The notes beneath the pieces were generated by a model, which was given only the letters and a program-made list of their open reading frames with translations, did not search any database and was not told the origin of the DNA. From Isoetes taiwanensis (taxonomy: Eukaryota; Streptophyta; Lycopodiopsida; Isoetales; Isoetaceae), in NCBI GenBank assembly GCA_021234155.1, contig JAJEKV010000010.1:16314275-16378274 (forward strand): a stretch of 64,000 nt of DNA, in the 5' to 3' direction. Every line of letters starts with the position of its first letter. Position 1 is the first letter of the stretch. Positions 31,707 to 43,229 of this stretch are shown here, one piece after another. The position numbers and the translations under genes are program-made.

Positions 31707-33312
31707 TGTGGCGTTCAACGTATTTATACACGGTCTACTATACGACACGCATACAAATACAAGCACGTCACTCCCTAAAGGTACGCTACCATGGGGGTAT
31801 GGGAACTTAATTGCAACCTAGGGGGTTACCTTACAAAGGATTAAATTAGCTATGCTAATTTAACACATTATTAACAATAACCTATAACCTAGGAAATTAG
31901 GATAATTATCAATTGGGAAGGCCACCTGCCCCAATCGATTAGGCAAACATGGGGATTGCCAAGTTTGGATGCCAACTTGACCCCTATCCCAGGATTGACT
32001 CTCAAGATCGACCAAGGAAGGCCGGGAGGCTGGTGGCCATCAACCACGGCAGAGAACCGCCATACCGGTCGTCCACGTGGAAGCCCGGTGAATCTTCAAA
32101 CCGAGGAGATGGGGCCCCATGGGAATGAGTCCGGCCGAATTGGTAGGTGGCTATGTGAATTCTAGATAACACTTGGTTGAGTCCGTCTTTCTCTGTTCTT
32201 TTTGTAATTCAGTCATAGAAACTAACCCTTGTTTGTGCAAACAAGTTCTCTTTATATTCAATTCTGGTTCTTACTCTGAAAGGATGGATTGTTAGTTCTT
32301 TGTTTCATCTGACTCTGAAACGGGGAATGCGAGGGGGTAGAGGCCTCACGAACCGTGTATGGTAGTATGCTCCTAGATAGCGCCCTGTAAAGTCCCATTA
32401 AATGCGGCCTGTGCACAAGAACCCACCGGGTCCTAGATGCTATGGTCTGGCTTAGCACCAGACAAGGAACACAGTGGTGACATGAGGGGTGGGGTCTTGC
32501 ATGAGCATACAAGGCTCTCTGAGACTCCCTCTGATTGGGCTAGGCGATGGCCGATCCGCGTAGAGGGGCGGGTATGGGTGCGACACTCCACAGGTGGGAA
32601 GGTGTGATCCGTATGGAGCACCTTTGCACTTTGAGTAGATTTAGGGTGAGTAAATCCGTGGTCTGGGATCACGGGGGTCGGTGATGCGGACGTATTCTCT
32701 AAGCTCACCCATGGAACCCTTGTGATTACGGAAGGGGCGCCTCCCGACTGCCTCATCGGACCAAGCGTCATGAACACAGGTAGGCTCGGAGGGTGATGCC
32801 ACGGGTGCGTCGGGAAGGCTATAGCGAAGCCATAGCATGAATTGACCCATCCGCAAAGTGTGCACGGGGGGCGGATGGAGTGGACAACCCTAGCCAATGT
32901 TCTACGCCAGCCAGCGCCATGCCAAGACTCGGCCTCGCTGATCTCTTTGAGGCCCGGCCCGTCGGTCGAACCACCGAGTCGGAGAGGGGGTAGAACACAG
33001 GGGTTTGGGTGTTTTCTTAGGATTAGATGCATATTCTATGCGTTGGTATTTTGGATGGATGTGCCACCCTTAAGTGGTGGTTATTTTATATATCTTCATC
33101 TTGTGTGCTAACCCTTGTATTCATGCTTCCTTTGACGTAGGAGTCCCATTGAAAGCGTGGGCGAATGACCCGCCGTGTCCTTCTTCGGGCCTCATTTCGC
33201 CGATGGCCGAAATGAGGCGACGGAGGGCCCCGCTCATGGTGAGATGGTTTGCCATGGGAGGGAAAGTCCCATATGTATCGTCAGAGGTCGTTATATATGC
33301 GGGGCGTCCGCA
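31707..33312 (+). repeat. E2 5' LTR
   Basis: 1606 bp, from TGTGGCGTTCAACG to GGGCGTCCGCA, just before the primer site. It matches the 3' LTR at 43230-44835 and the E2' LTR at 60967-62562. The block 32850-32915 is shared with the E1 LTR. Confidence 0.92.
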
Positions 33313-33313
33313 G

Positions 33314-33327
33314 TGGTATCCAGAGCC
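33314..33327 (+). other. E2 primer-binding site (initiator-Met tRNA)
   Basis: TGGTATCCAGAGCC matches the common plant primer site TGGTATCAGAGCC with one inserted C, one base after the LTR end. This tRNA primes minus-strand DNA synthesis. E2' has GGTAGTCAGAGCC at 62565-62577. Confidence 0.88.
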
Positions 33328-34067
33328 GTGATTTCGGTTGCTTTCGAAATCATAGCAGACCGCCAAACACTAACTTCATTATACGGTAGTTAGGAGGAGG
33401 CTAAGTCAATATTGTCGTTAGTTCTCTTTGTTGTTTGGTTTGGTGTTAGGTTAAGTTAAGAAATTGTAGCTTTGAAGTGGAGGGCCAAGATTGGAGGCCT
33501 AGCGGTGCCGGTGGGGTAACTCAAATGACAAAGATGATGGCTCCATTGGATTGGGCCTTTTCGAATTACCCTAAAAGCATCCAACTCGAGGCGAAAAATA
33601 GTCAAAGTAGGCCCAAAACAGTCCCGGGCCGCTTGCTTTTTGTCAATAAACTGCGATCAAGTTAGAAGCACCGAAATCTTTGTCGGCGCCCGACCAAGTG
33701 GGGACGCTGAGTCAACGCTGACCCGCCCAGTCAACTTCGGCGCCGCTTGCATTCGGCGACACCGGTCGGCGAGAAACCGATATAATGCCATCGGTTTTCC
33801 CGGTAATATGTGGTGGCGTATTTCCGCCAGATATATTTTTTAATAATAAAAATTTTTAAGTTAATAAAAAAAAAATTTTTGAAATTTTAAAAAGTTAATT
33901 GGCCGTTTAGCAAACCATTTTACGTCATTTGCTTTTTTGCCGCCCTCCAACCGCTGAGCAGCCTCTCGCCATCGCCGCCGGACGGACCTTGATCTGCGCC
34001 CTTGTGCTTTTGTGCCTCCTAAGCCCCCTCGCCATCCTTTTCGCCGCCCGGCGCCTCACTATTCCCT
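33328..34067 (+). other. E2 leader before the H3-like gene
   Basis: A 740-bp leader without a convincing gene. An A/T-rich run at 33826-33900 (TTTTTAATAATAAAAATTTT) could hold a promoter, but no clear TATA box is visible at the spacing seen in E1. The sequence is repeated at 62578-63301 in E2'. Confidence 0.5.
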
Positions 34068-35288
34068 ATGGCTATTACCAAGAGCGCTCGGATCCAACCA
34101 CCATGAGCATCGTGGAGATCTATGCCATGATTGCTAAGCACATGGCTCTTGACCCCACCCTCATCGACATCTTGTTGGATGAGCTGGTCAATAGGTTTGA
34201 GAACAATGATAGGATTCCATATCCTGTCTATCACTTCTCGAGCCATTCCTCATCCGGCTGAACCTCGCCCCGACTCCCCTATACCCTTGTTGAGCAAGCG
34301 ATATGGTGATGATGCTCATCAAATTTTATCCTCCCGAACAAGAAGGCCATACGGAGGAGGAAGATGTCGGGACGGCCCAGGCGGATTAGGGGTTTTGCGG
34401 GGAAAGGCGACCACGGGAATTGGCGGTGACCCGACCACGGCGGGGGGGGGAATTACCCGGTACCTCGAGCGGCTTTGCCGTCATCGATGTGAGAAAACCA
34501 TTGAGGTTCCCCCATACCAATGGCATGAGGGTTCCCAGTTTTGTGGGGAGAAATCCCCGACATTAGCATAGACTATCGACCACTATTGAGATAGATATGG
34601 GCCTCTTTGACCACAAAGGTACCATATGGTGAACTTAATCGCCGCGTCTTGCCCCCAACTTTTTTGCTCGGATCCAAGAAGACACGAGGGAGAGCTCGGG
34701 AGAAGAGCGAGAAGGTTGGAGCAAGAGGGCCGGGACCGACAAGATGGCGGGACCAACGGGGAGGAGGTGCATCACGGGAAGTGGATTCGAACCCAAAACC
34801 ACATCCAAGCCAGATTAAGCTCGAAGGAAGGGAGTTGCTCATAAAGGCGGCGAGTCAATATAAGGATAAGTTAAAGGCCGGGGCTTTTGGGAAAGACCAG
34901 CTCCGGCCAGGGAGAGAAAGTGGATAACTCCGGGCGGTTCTTTGGGGCTAAGAGCAGTGCCAACATCGTCGGGGCCTCGGACCCTGTGAAGCCTCATCGG
35001 TTCCGACCGGTACCGTGGCATTGCGGGGAGATCCGCAAATTTCAAGAATCCACGGACCTTCGATCGGGGAAAGCTGCCTTTTCGGAGAAAGTGATGCGAG
35101 ATCGCCGCGACAATTTAAGACCGATCTCGGTTTCGGACCTTTGCAATTTTGGCTCTCAAGAGGCTCTTTGAAGCCTACTTGGTAGCACTTTTGGTGATGC
35201 CAACCTTTGCGCTATCCGCGCCAAAAGGGTCACCATAATGCCTAAGGATTTGGCCCTCGCCCGAGTAGGATGCGGGGAGCAACCTTAG
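34068..35288 (+). CDS. E2 histone H3-like protein with long linker
   Basis: The C-terminal part encodes an H3 fold closer to canonical H3 than E1's. VKPHRFRP (from 34986), [16 protein letters not shown] (about 35113), FEAYLVAL and [10 protein letters not shown] (about 35222-35250) are read across three small frame changes, with a stop at 35286-35288. The start I choose is the ATG at 34068 ([12 protein letters not shown]), which parallels the H3 tail with one residue missing. Then come a helical stretch ([20 protein letters not shown]), similar to LRRELLREIFGDNEEP in E1, and a charged Arg/Glu-rich linker. Length, 1221 bp, nearly equals the E1 gene. It precedes ORF-A/B and gag in sense. Many single-base breaks may be sequencing errors. 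Confidence 0.82.
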
Positions 35289-35498
35289 CCTACTTTGCGG
35301 GGATCGCATTTTGTACATATTTTTTTTGTGATAATTAATAAAAAGCTTTTATTTTGAATTAAAAGTTTAATGTTTTTTTTTTTTTTCCATGTTAAATTTA
35401 AAATAAAATCTTGACGTCGGCTTTATTAAGAGGGTTTAAAAGGGATTTGTAGGGTCATTTTAAGCGCTTCTTTTCCTCTCTCCTCCCTTCTAAGCGCC
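35289..35498 (+). other. E2 spacer between H3-like gene and ORF-A/B
   Basis: A/T-rich (ATAATTAATAAAAAGC, a run of T), then TTTAAAAGGG about 65 bp before the next ATG and a CT-rich stretch before it. This could be a 3' end plus a core promoter for ORF-A/B. The large palindromic motifs of E1 are absent here. Confidence 0.45.
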
Positions 35499-36925
35499 AT
35501 GGCTGCAGCCGCAGATGGCTGCTTGGTACCTTGATGGAGAAATGGGATCCACGGGTTCCCTTCGACTGTTGCGGCCTTTGCTATGCCAGCGCATAGACCT
35601 CCTTGCCAACATGCGTGGCATCAGGACTATGCGGATTCCTTGACTTTACATGGAGGAAATGCTTCCTCGTGTGTGTATTCCTCTGGGGATCCTCCCCACT
35701 TGTATTTGGGCGGGGAGATAGTTCGGCGGATGCTGGGCGGGGACACACATGCTTATGGCGTCTTGAAGGGGAAACTCAGATGGGGTAAGCACCTACCGGT
35801 GGGTCCAACATCGGGGGGCAGCGATATCTGGAAGCTACTTTTGCTCTAGCCATCCTCATGGACCAATACGTTGAGGATGAAACCTTGCGGCCGTGAGAGA
35901 AGGGCAAGCTGCGAGAATCCTCAGGAGGGGATGGCGAGCATATAGGAATGGGCGACTTTGCCCGTTGGAAAAAACTAGCGGAGAGGAGCTACCACAGCGC
36001 CGTGACCAATCTATAGGCTTGTCGAGGGGTTAGGCGGCCTTCCAGTTATTTATCACCGAGGGGCGGGAATACCTTCTCTTGGATGATATTATCACGGGCG
36101 TATTATCATGTGGTGGCGGATTTAGGCATAGCGCAAAGACCATGTACTTTATGAGCTTGCGGAGTATTGTATGGATGATTTCATCGACTTCACTTCTCTA
36201 GAGCTTCCTCGGGAGGTGCACACCTGCTTTGCGGTTCCGTCGGGGAGACCCTAGAGGCGGCGGAGACTCTATTACGTCTTTCGGCGACTTTTGTGATCTG
36301 CGGGGAACCCGGCCGCCTTTGCACGGATGCCTTCGGCTATGGGACCTCACGTCCCAAACATTAATATGGTTGAGGTTCCCTCCGACTCCGATGATGAGGG
36401 GTGAAGATTTATATCATAACCTGGCATAAGAAGGAACACCTTGAGGGAGCTCAAGGAGGAAGAAGTCCCCATGGACTTGGATAGGGAAGTGGCGCATCTC
36501 GAAACTCCGCAAGGGAAGGTCTTTGGGTAACCACCTCACCGTTTCTTTTTGTCGACCTTCAAATGCGGGCGGGTTCTCTTCATAGCAGGGATTTAGGGAG
36601 GTGAAGCTTCATGGTGGGCCCTCCGGTGCACTTTCTACACTCGCCCGACCACAAGAAGCTTCCCTATCGTGCGTTTTCGTATGTACTTTCGTCTGACGGG
36701 ATCTTGCCCTTACGGCCTTGGGCGGGATATTGCGCCTTGGATGGGCATGAAGCTCCCGCGGCAGCCCCATTGGCCGTTGCCTATCCACCCGGAGGTTGCA
36801 TCTGTTGCGGACCCGCCAGTGGACCACAGGGTAGCTTCTGGCTGCGACACCGACCGCCTCCACCACCTCCTAGGGCTAAGGATAAAAAGGCGGGGCCTAG
36901 TTCACGAACTACGGGTGTTATATAA
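35499..36925 (+). pseudogene. E2 ORF-A/B: accessory gene, unknown family
   Basis: Starts at ATG 35499 (MAAAADGC) and ends at the stop near 36925. It is read in several frames. Blocks comparable with E1 are RYLEATFALAILMDQY (ORF-A end), EYLLLDDI and MDDFIDFTSLELP (ORF-B), and a Pro-rich end before an A/T-rich run. Order and position between the H3-like gene and gag are the same as in E1. It is acidic in the middle. No known domain is recognised. Frame breaks are frequent, so as given it is not a single open frame. Confidence 0.55.
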
Positions 36926-37828
36926 ATTTTTTATATATATATATATACACATGTAGTTATGAGATTTTGGATTGGCAATTGCTTAGACCATATTGAAAAA
37001 TGTGTACCTTATCTACTTATTAAATACAAAGCTTTCTTGATGAGTATAACTAAATTTTTTTATGACATCCTCTTCCAAAGCATTAAAGTTTAGGTGCAGT
37101 GGAATTACAAAATATTCTCTATTCATTCCAACTATGTTCTTGAGAGGAAACCATTTGGGAGTATGAGGAAAGAATCACCAGACATGGTTAGGAGGGGCGA
37201 TCGGGGCATGAGACCCCGGGACTACGAAGGAGAGATATGGTGAATATCGAGTGGGAGGAAGGCTATGGCCGAACCACACGCCACCGGGGAACTCTATGAC
37301 CACGACAAAGGGCTGGAGATAGTTAACATCCTTAGAGATCGAGCTTTTCGAGGATCTAAAGATGACCACCGTGTCGTACACAGGACTATTGGAATATGAC
37401 AAGGCCACGAAGCCTTTGAGGGCATAGCGACCATCTTTGGCAACTCTTTTATGCGATCTGAAGGCTCTTTAACCTTCGATTATCAGCCCAACATGGGAAT
37501 ACCAAGCGGTCATTGTCCAAGCACTGGGCGCGCTATAAACTTCGTCCGAGCATGCGGGAGAGTACCCTTCTTCGCGATCTGTACCTTCGCCAACCCCTAG
37601 GCTTGGTCTCTTCCGTTGTGTTTTCGTTCTTTGTGGTTCTGTTGTTGCGGTGTAGAACTTTAAAAGTTCCCATTGTATCATACCTACTTTTGTCTCAATC
37701 CATGTATCAATCAACCCGTTGTTATAATCAACTTGAATGAAATACAAGTATTGTCTTCTATTTGTATATACTTTTGTTCAATTAACTTAAAAGGGATTGC
37801 ACATTAATGTAAATCTGCTTATATATTC
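36926..37828 (+). other. E2 spacer between ORF-A/B and gag
   Basis: Begins with an A/T repeat (TTTTTTATATATATATATAT type). At 37270-37610 there are coding-like stretches in changing frames (for example LEIELFEDLK and SLTFDYQPNMGIPSG) that I cannot assign and that E1 lacks. From 37640 on it is T-rich and non-coding up to the gag ATG. Confidence 0.4.
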
Positions 37829-39070
37829 ATGAATGACTCCTATAGGCGATTATGCGTGCGGCGGGCAGAAACACCCTCCAACGCCCGGTAGGGTCACCTG
37901 AGCGAGGGAATTGATGTTAATGAAAAGGCAACTTCGGCGAGTTCTGGGGCTTATGTGTTGCATACCAATCCCTTTTTGCCACATACTCGGGAGGGCCGGA
38001 CGGAATTACCTCGCGACCATTGAGTCCACACACAACAGCCCTCTCCTCCCGAGCTAGCCCATGCACACATGCAGGGGGAGGACTCATGCTAAAAGCGTCA
38101 TCGAAGTTCCTCTAAGGATAGCGCCGCTTCCTCACATTCAACCACTTGGGTTCTTGGGTTCCCTCGCTATCGGGGCGGTGACCATTCAAAGCGTGGGATA
38201 AGGAATACCGAAAAACCGTTGATACGACCATCACTAGTATATGGAAAACCGGAAGTTAACCGGTTTGATGGGAAATCGAGGAGGAGGCTTGAATCGCGGA
38301 ATCTTGGTTGGGCGAAATGAAGAATTCGGAAAGTCCTATGGAAATGAGAGAAAGATCACGGGGAAGGTCGCCACCACGAACCTTCACGACTGCCGTATTT
38401 GGTGGAAGGGTTCGCCCGAGCTAAAACACGGATAGGAGCGGATGCAAGTTCGGGGAAGTTTGCTAAGGCTTTTAAATCGCATGCGTGCCTCGCGCCCACA
38501 AATGCCAGCAGATTCAGACCTTCTGAGGTTGGAGCGGAAGGGCATGTCGTGCAGAGCCTACAGCGGCGAATTCATGCGTTTGAGGTTGTATGTGCGGGGA
38601 ATGAATGAGAAAAAAGCATTAGAGGGCTACATTGAAGGGTTGGCCCCATCTATTAAGCGAATGGTCAAGGCTATCGACCCAAAGTCGATGCTTGGCGGAA
38701 GCTAAGGCATTAAGCCTTGAGGAAGATCGCCAAGGAGCCCGGTATCCGCGACCTGCTCCTTACTCGCGCCCCGGCCGTCCACACCTTACAAACCCGTCGC
38801 CAAGTCCGGGGCCCCTCGGCCACAATTCCTATGGGCCTTGGGAGAAAGAAAGTTGCTTTTGCTTACGCCCGGATAAGAGAACAATGCTTTGGCAAAAGGA
38901 AATTCGGGGGCTCTTACGGTCCATTCCTAAAGAGGCGGAGAACAGCTCCCGCAGGGATAAGGCATGCTACCGGTGCATGAGGCCTGGACACTTCATGCGA
39001 GAATTGTCCGTGCGTCCATGAGGCTGCTCAGCGGCCATGGCCGACCGCGATTGGGAAGATTTGGAGTCCA
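37829..39070 (+). pseudogene. E2 gag
   Basis: Probable start at the ATG at 37829, where the first residues correspond to those of E1 gag. Matrix/capsid-like parts include CRAYSGEFMRLRLYV and ALEGYIEGLAPSIKRMVKAI (38550-38700). The nucleocapsid has a CCHC knuckle CYRCMRPGHF (about 38967-38996) whose last Cys is reached only after a one-base frame change near 39000. Several further breaks are present. Confidence 0.8.
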
Positions 39071-39079
39071 ATCTTGCTG

Positions 39080-39600
39080 CGAGGAAGGCGAGGCTCAGAG
39101 TACATTCATGGTGCGTCTCATATTCTTGCGCTATAGAAGCGAGGCAACGGCTGAAAGTCAATATACATTTTATTTCTACAATAGGCCAAGTAGGCGGTAA
39201 GCCCTTCATAATTTTGATGGACACGGGGGTAATGCGCATAATTTTGCTTCTCCTAGAATGGCCCGAATGCTGCGGTGGAAACATTGAGATCGACCTAAGC
39301 CGGTCACATTAGCTAGCGGTAAGATCGGACACACTCATGGCGCCCGTATTAACCTTAAAATCACATTTACCGGGTGCACCGGTTACCTTGGGTGCGAGTT
39401 AATGGACATTGGCAAATATGATCTTATTGTGGGAATGGAGTTTTTAAGCGTCACGCTAGGGCCCACATAGGCTGTGAAAGCGGGGAGGTCACCTTCAGCG
39501 CCCGCTAATGGAACCCGTGTGACAATAAAGGTGATTCATTACACTCAGCTATCGATCAATGTCAATAAAGCGGACTAGGAAAAGCTATGCAGCAGAGGAA
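39080..39600 (+). pseudogene. E2 protease
   Basis: Retropepsin-like aspartic protease that processes Gag-Pol. The active site is in GGKPFIILMDTGVMR (about 39193-39236) with the Asp-Thr-Gly triad. MDIGKYDLIVGMEFL (about 39401-39445) is the usual C-terminal motif. It follows gag directly and precedes RT. Confidence 0.8.
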
Positions 39601-39739
39601 TGAACTTCTTTGCCTCATTAGACTTGCTTCCATTGAGTCGGACTCAAAGCGGCGACAAATGTCGGCGGCTTTACCATCGGACATTGCTACCCTTCTTGAG
39701 AATTTAGCGATCTTTTTCCGGATGAGATCCACAAGCTTC

Positions 39740-40610
39740 CTCCTTTTAGAGGGTGGAATGTGAGATAACTCTTGAGCAGGGTACTAAGCCTACCGGCCAA
39801 AGCCCGTCTAGAATGAGTCCTCAGGAGTTAGCGAGCTTAAAGCGACTACAAGAGTTCTTGAATTTGGGGTTTATTAGGCCTAGTGTTTCACCATTTTGGC
39901 TCCTATTCTTTTGTCAAGAAGAAAGATGGCTCCTTAAGGATGTGTATTGATTATAGGCAACTCAATAAGCATACCATCAAAAATCGCTATGCTTTGCCGA
40001 GGCGAGATGATCTTATGGACCCAGTTACAAGGAGCAAAATATTTTCAAAAAGATTGATTTGCGCTCAGGGTACCATCGGATAAGGATTAAGGAAGAGGAC
40101 ATCCATAAGTCCGCTTTTAGGTACCCGATATGGGCATTATGAATTCTTTGTCATGCCTTTTGGATTGACCAGCGCCCCACTAGCGTTTATCACGGTGATG
40201 AATGACATCTTCGCCAATACTTGGATGACTTTGTTGTCATTTTTTTGATGACATTCTCATCTATAGTAAAACCTTGCAGCAACATGAACAACATCTTGAT
40301 TAGCTTTGCAAAAGCTAAAAAAGCCATCGACTCTTTGCCAAGTTCTCTAAATGCAAGTTAAGCCACTCAGAGGGTAGACTATTTGGGGCATATTATCTCG
40401 TGAAGGAATTGCTACAGATCCGGCTAAGATAGAAGCGATAAAGGATTGGCCCATTCCGGTAATGTTTGAGAGGTCAGGAGTTTCTTGGGACTCGCGGGAT
40501 ATTATCGGAAATTTGTTAAGGATTTTGCAACAATTGCAGCACCTCTTACTAATCTCACAAGACATGAGAAAGTAAAGGATTGGATGGAACATTGGAAAAC
40601 AAAAGTCCAA
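39740..40610 (+). pseudogene. E2 reverse transcriptase
   Basis: Fingers and palm: [18 protein letters not shown] (about 39920-39972), [11 protein letters not shown] (about 40080), MPFGLTSAP (about 40155) and the catalytic DDILIYSK box at about 40246-40269. A run of seven T just before that box (40240-40246) throws the frame, so the Asp pair is intact but out of phase with the upstream part. The thumb LGLAGYYRKFVKDFATIAAPL is at 40485-40550. Typical plant chromovirus RT. Confidence 0.85.
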
Positions 40611-41060
40611 ATAAAAACTTCAGAAACTCAAGGATGCTTTAACATACGCACCGGTCCTTACCTTGCACGTCAGGAAAAGGATAAATCGGTAGCCACCGAT
40701 GCGAGTAAGATAGCTACGGTGGTGTCTTGATGCGAGGAGGGGAGAGTTGTTGCTTACGATTCAAAGAAGATGAAAAGCGATGCGAAGCGGCGATATCCTA
40801 CCATGATCCGGGGAGTTGTTGCTAGCGGTTATGCGTGCTCTCAGGTATTTGGAGACACTACCTTCTTGGTAGAAGATTTCAGTTGGATACGGATCATCGA
40901 GTCTCAGCTATCTATCCACCCGACCAAATCTAAATCTCCGTCGGCCGAAGATGGATGGAATTTCTTGAGGAATATGACTTGAGATTGTATACAAGCGAGG
41001 AAAGCACAATGTGGTTGCGGATGCTTTGTCACGTCATCCCTTTATAACCCGCACCCATTG
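40610..41060 (+). pseudogene. E2 RNase H domain
   Basis: The first catalytic motif TDAS lies at about 40697-40708 and the end motif NVVADALSRHP near 41005-41040, where the tether to integrase starts. The frame is broken several times between the two. Confidence 0.75.
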
Positions 41061-41214
41061 TAATGCCATTTCCACACTCACCGGCCCGAGTTTGGGAAGG
41101 CAGATAGAAACAGAACCTTGGCCCAGATCCGAATTACGTAATATTTGGGAAAGTTTGGGTAAGGAAGCCCGTCTTGATAGAAGCGTGAAGCATTAGTTCA
41201 TATAAGAAGGAGGG

Positions 41215-42340
41215 CAATTTATTATATTACAAAGATAAGTTGTGTGTTCCGGTGACTTGAGGTGCGAAAGTTGATTCTCCATGACACACACAACGACCCT
41301 ATAGCGGGGGACATGCGGGTTTTATGAAAACTTACTTTAAGATCCGCTCCGGCTATTTTGGCCTTCCATGAAGAAGGATATTGCTAGGTACATCAAGCGA
41401 TTGTCGGGTTTTTGTCGGCAAACCAAAGGCCGAACAATTAAGAGTTCACGGGGAGTTGCAACCTTTGGATGTGCTTAGCGCCAAGTGGGAAGTCATAACC
41501 ATGGATTTCATTGTGGGGGCTTCGCACTACTCGTGGGTATGATGCCTTAATGGTAGGTGGTCGACAAATTATCAAAGATGGCTCACTTCACGCCATGTCG
41601 CACCCCACCGCACACCGCCGACACCGCCTTGCTCTTTGCAAAGGAATTTTTCGGGTTGCGGGATGCCAAAGTAATTGTATCGGATAGGGATCCTAAGTTT
41701 GTCGATTGCATTCGGAAGGATTTCTTCACCACCATCGGACCAAGCTTGCCATGAGTACGACCTACCATCCTCGGGACGGATGGTCAAGCGAGCGTGTCAA
41801 TCATTATTATGAAGATATGCTAAGCTATGTATGGAGTAAGCGATCACAATGGGGATTATATTTACTTGGTGGAATTTGCCTACAACGATTTACAAAGCGG
41901 GGAGTCTTCTAGAATGTCTCCTTTCATGATAAATTATGGCTATCAATGTCTTACTCGGACACATGGCATAATCTGTTTCTAAAGTGGAGGTCTCTCAACA
42001 ACTCCTTCTAGAAATGAGGCCTTGGTGGAAGAAGTTCGGGGTTACTTATTGGGCCGCGTGAGTCGTCGAGGAAGAGTCTAGCGGATAAGCACCACGAACC
42101 CACGAATCTTCGGGTGGCGAATCGGTTTGGCTTAAAATCAAAAAGTAAAACAAGCCAAGCTTAAAATTGAGTAGCTTAAGTAAAGTTGGCACCCGGATGG
42201 GTTTGGGCCATTCGGGATTCTTGAGCGTGTGGGAGAACAAGCATATCGGCTTGGACTTGCCACCGGCTTTGAAGATCCACAAGGTCTTTCGTGAGTCTTA
42301 CGAAGCAACACACCCACGATCGAGAGGAGGTTTTGGATAC
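41215..42340 (+). pseudogene. E2 integrase
   Basis: Zinc-binding N-terminus with LHDTHNDP and an AGFMKTYFKI-like stretch (41270-41345). Catalytic core with VVDKLSKMAHFTPC (41557-41600) and SDRDPKFV (41680-41703), then STTYHPRDGWSSERVN (about 41755-41800), which contains the third acidic residue. The C-terminal module includes LPPALKIHKVFRESY (42257-42301). Frame changes separate these blocks. Confidence 0.82.
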
Positions 42341-42399
42341 CCCTACCCTCCTAGAAATGGCCGAAGAGCACACGGAAATAGTGCGAAGCTCTTCTTGAT

Positions 42400-42577
42400 C
42401 GAGCTTACAAAGCAGACGGAGAAGGACTCAAATGTTGCAATACTTGGTTAAGTGGAAGCACTTACCCAGTTGAAGATGCTACGGGTGATGAAGATAGACC
42501 TTGAGAAGCACTATCCGGACTTCATGCGAGAATCTCAAGGCGCACCATCAGCGATGCTATCAACCCGCTCCGTGTAA
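42400..42577 (+). pseudogene. E2 chromodomain at the pol C-terminus
   Basis: QYLVKWKHLP (from 42438), then DATG and, after small gaps, EKHYPDFMRESQGAPS; stop at 42575-42577. It aligns with the E1 chromodomain. An extra C at about 42466 breaks the frame. Such domains guide integration towards methylated-H3 chromatin in characterised chromoviruses. Confidence 0.8.
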
Positions 42578-43217
42578 GCTTGAAGGCTTGATTGACCGAG
42601 AATCATGTTTTAGAGGGGTAGGCATTGTATATGATAGTAATAACCGATGATGATGAGATCACCTTCGTGTTCTCTAGGGCGTAGTGTATTGTTGATGTTG
42701 ACATGACCACGAATTGCTAGGAAGGCATCTAGTAAATAGAAGCTGCGTTCATTACGGCTATAAGGGGAATTGCAAGCCGGTACACATGATAGATTCCCTT
42801 CTAGATATTTTTTTTTTCTTTTATTTCTAGGGGGTGGTCCTGCAACCACAACTTAATCATACTATTAACCTACGGGTATATGGTTGTGTGCGGAGGCCAA
42901 TGAACAAGTCGTCACTGCATTGTATAGAGGGTTCTTGATGACCCAACTTGTCCGTATTGCTTTTGTCTACATGTATGAATTTTGTTGTCGAGAATGTTTT
43001 AAATGGGACTCAGGTCCTAAACTCCTTTGGTCATAAGATTGTATCGAGCACCACATTTGCTTGTACTTTGATATTTTAACTTCAATGTATTACTATCAAA
43101 TTACTATAATCTCAGCGTATTAATGTTATATTCTTAACTTCATTCTCTAATGCGATGCTTTGCGTATATGTATTCAATTAGCTAACCCTAATCTTTGAGG
43201 GACTGACATTATTTTTT
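42578..43217 (+). other. E2 3' non-coding region
   Basis: No gene seen. It contains the block conserved with E1 at 42639-42690 (ACCGATGATGATGAGATC, then CTCTAGGGCGTAGTGTA) and A/T-rich sequence up to the polypurine tract. Confidence 0.6.
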
Positions 43218-43229
43218 AAGGAGGGAGAA
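43218..43229 (+). other. E2 polypurine tract
   Basis: AAGGAGGGAGAA immediately before the TGTGGCGTTCC start of the 3' LTR. Confidence 0.88.

Noticed and set aside
32258-33032. Long minus-strand frames in the E2 5' LTR (up to 199 codons)
   Set aside because: They are antisense within the LTR, not kept in phase in the 3' LTR or in E2', and have no recognisable domain.
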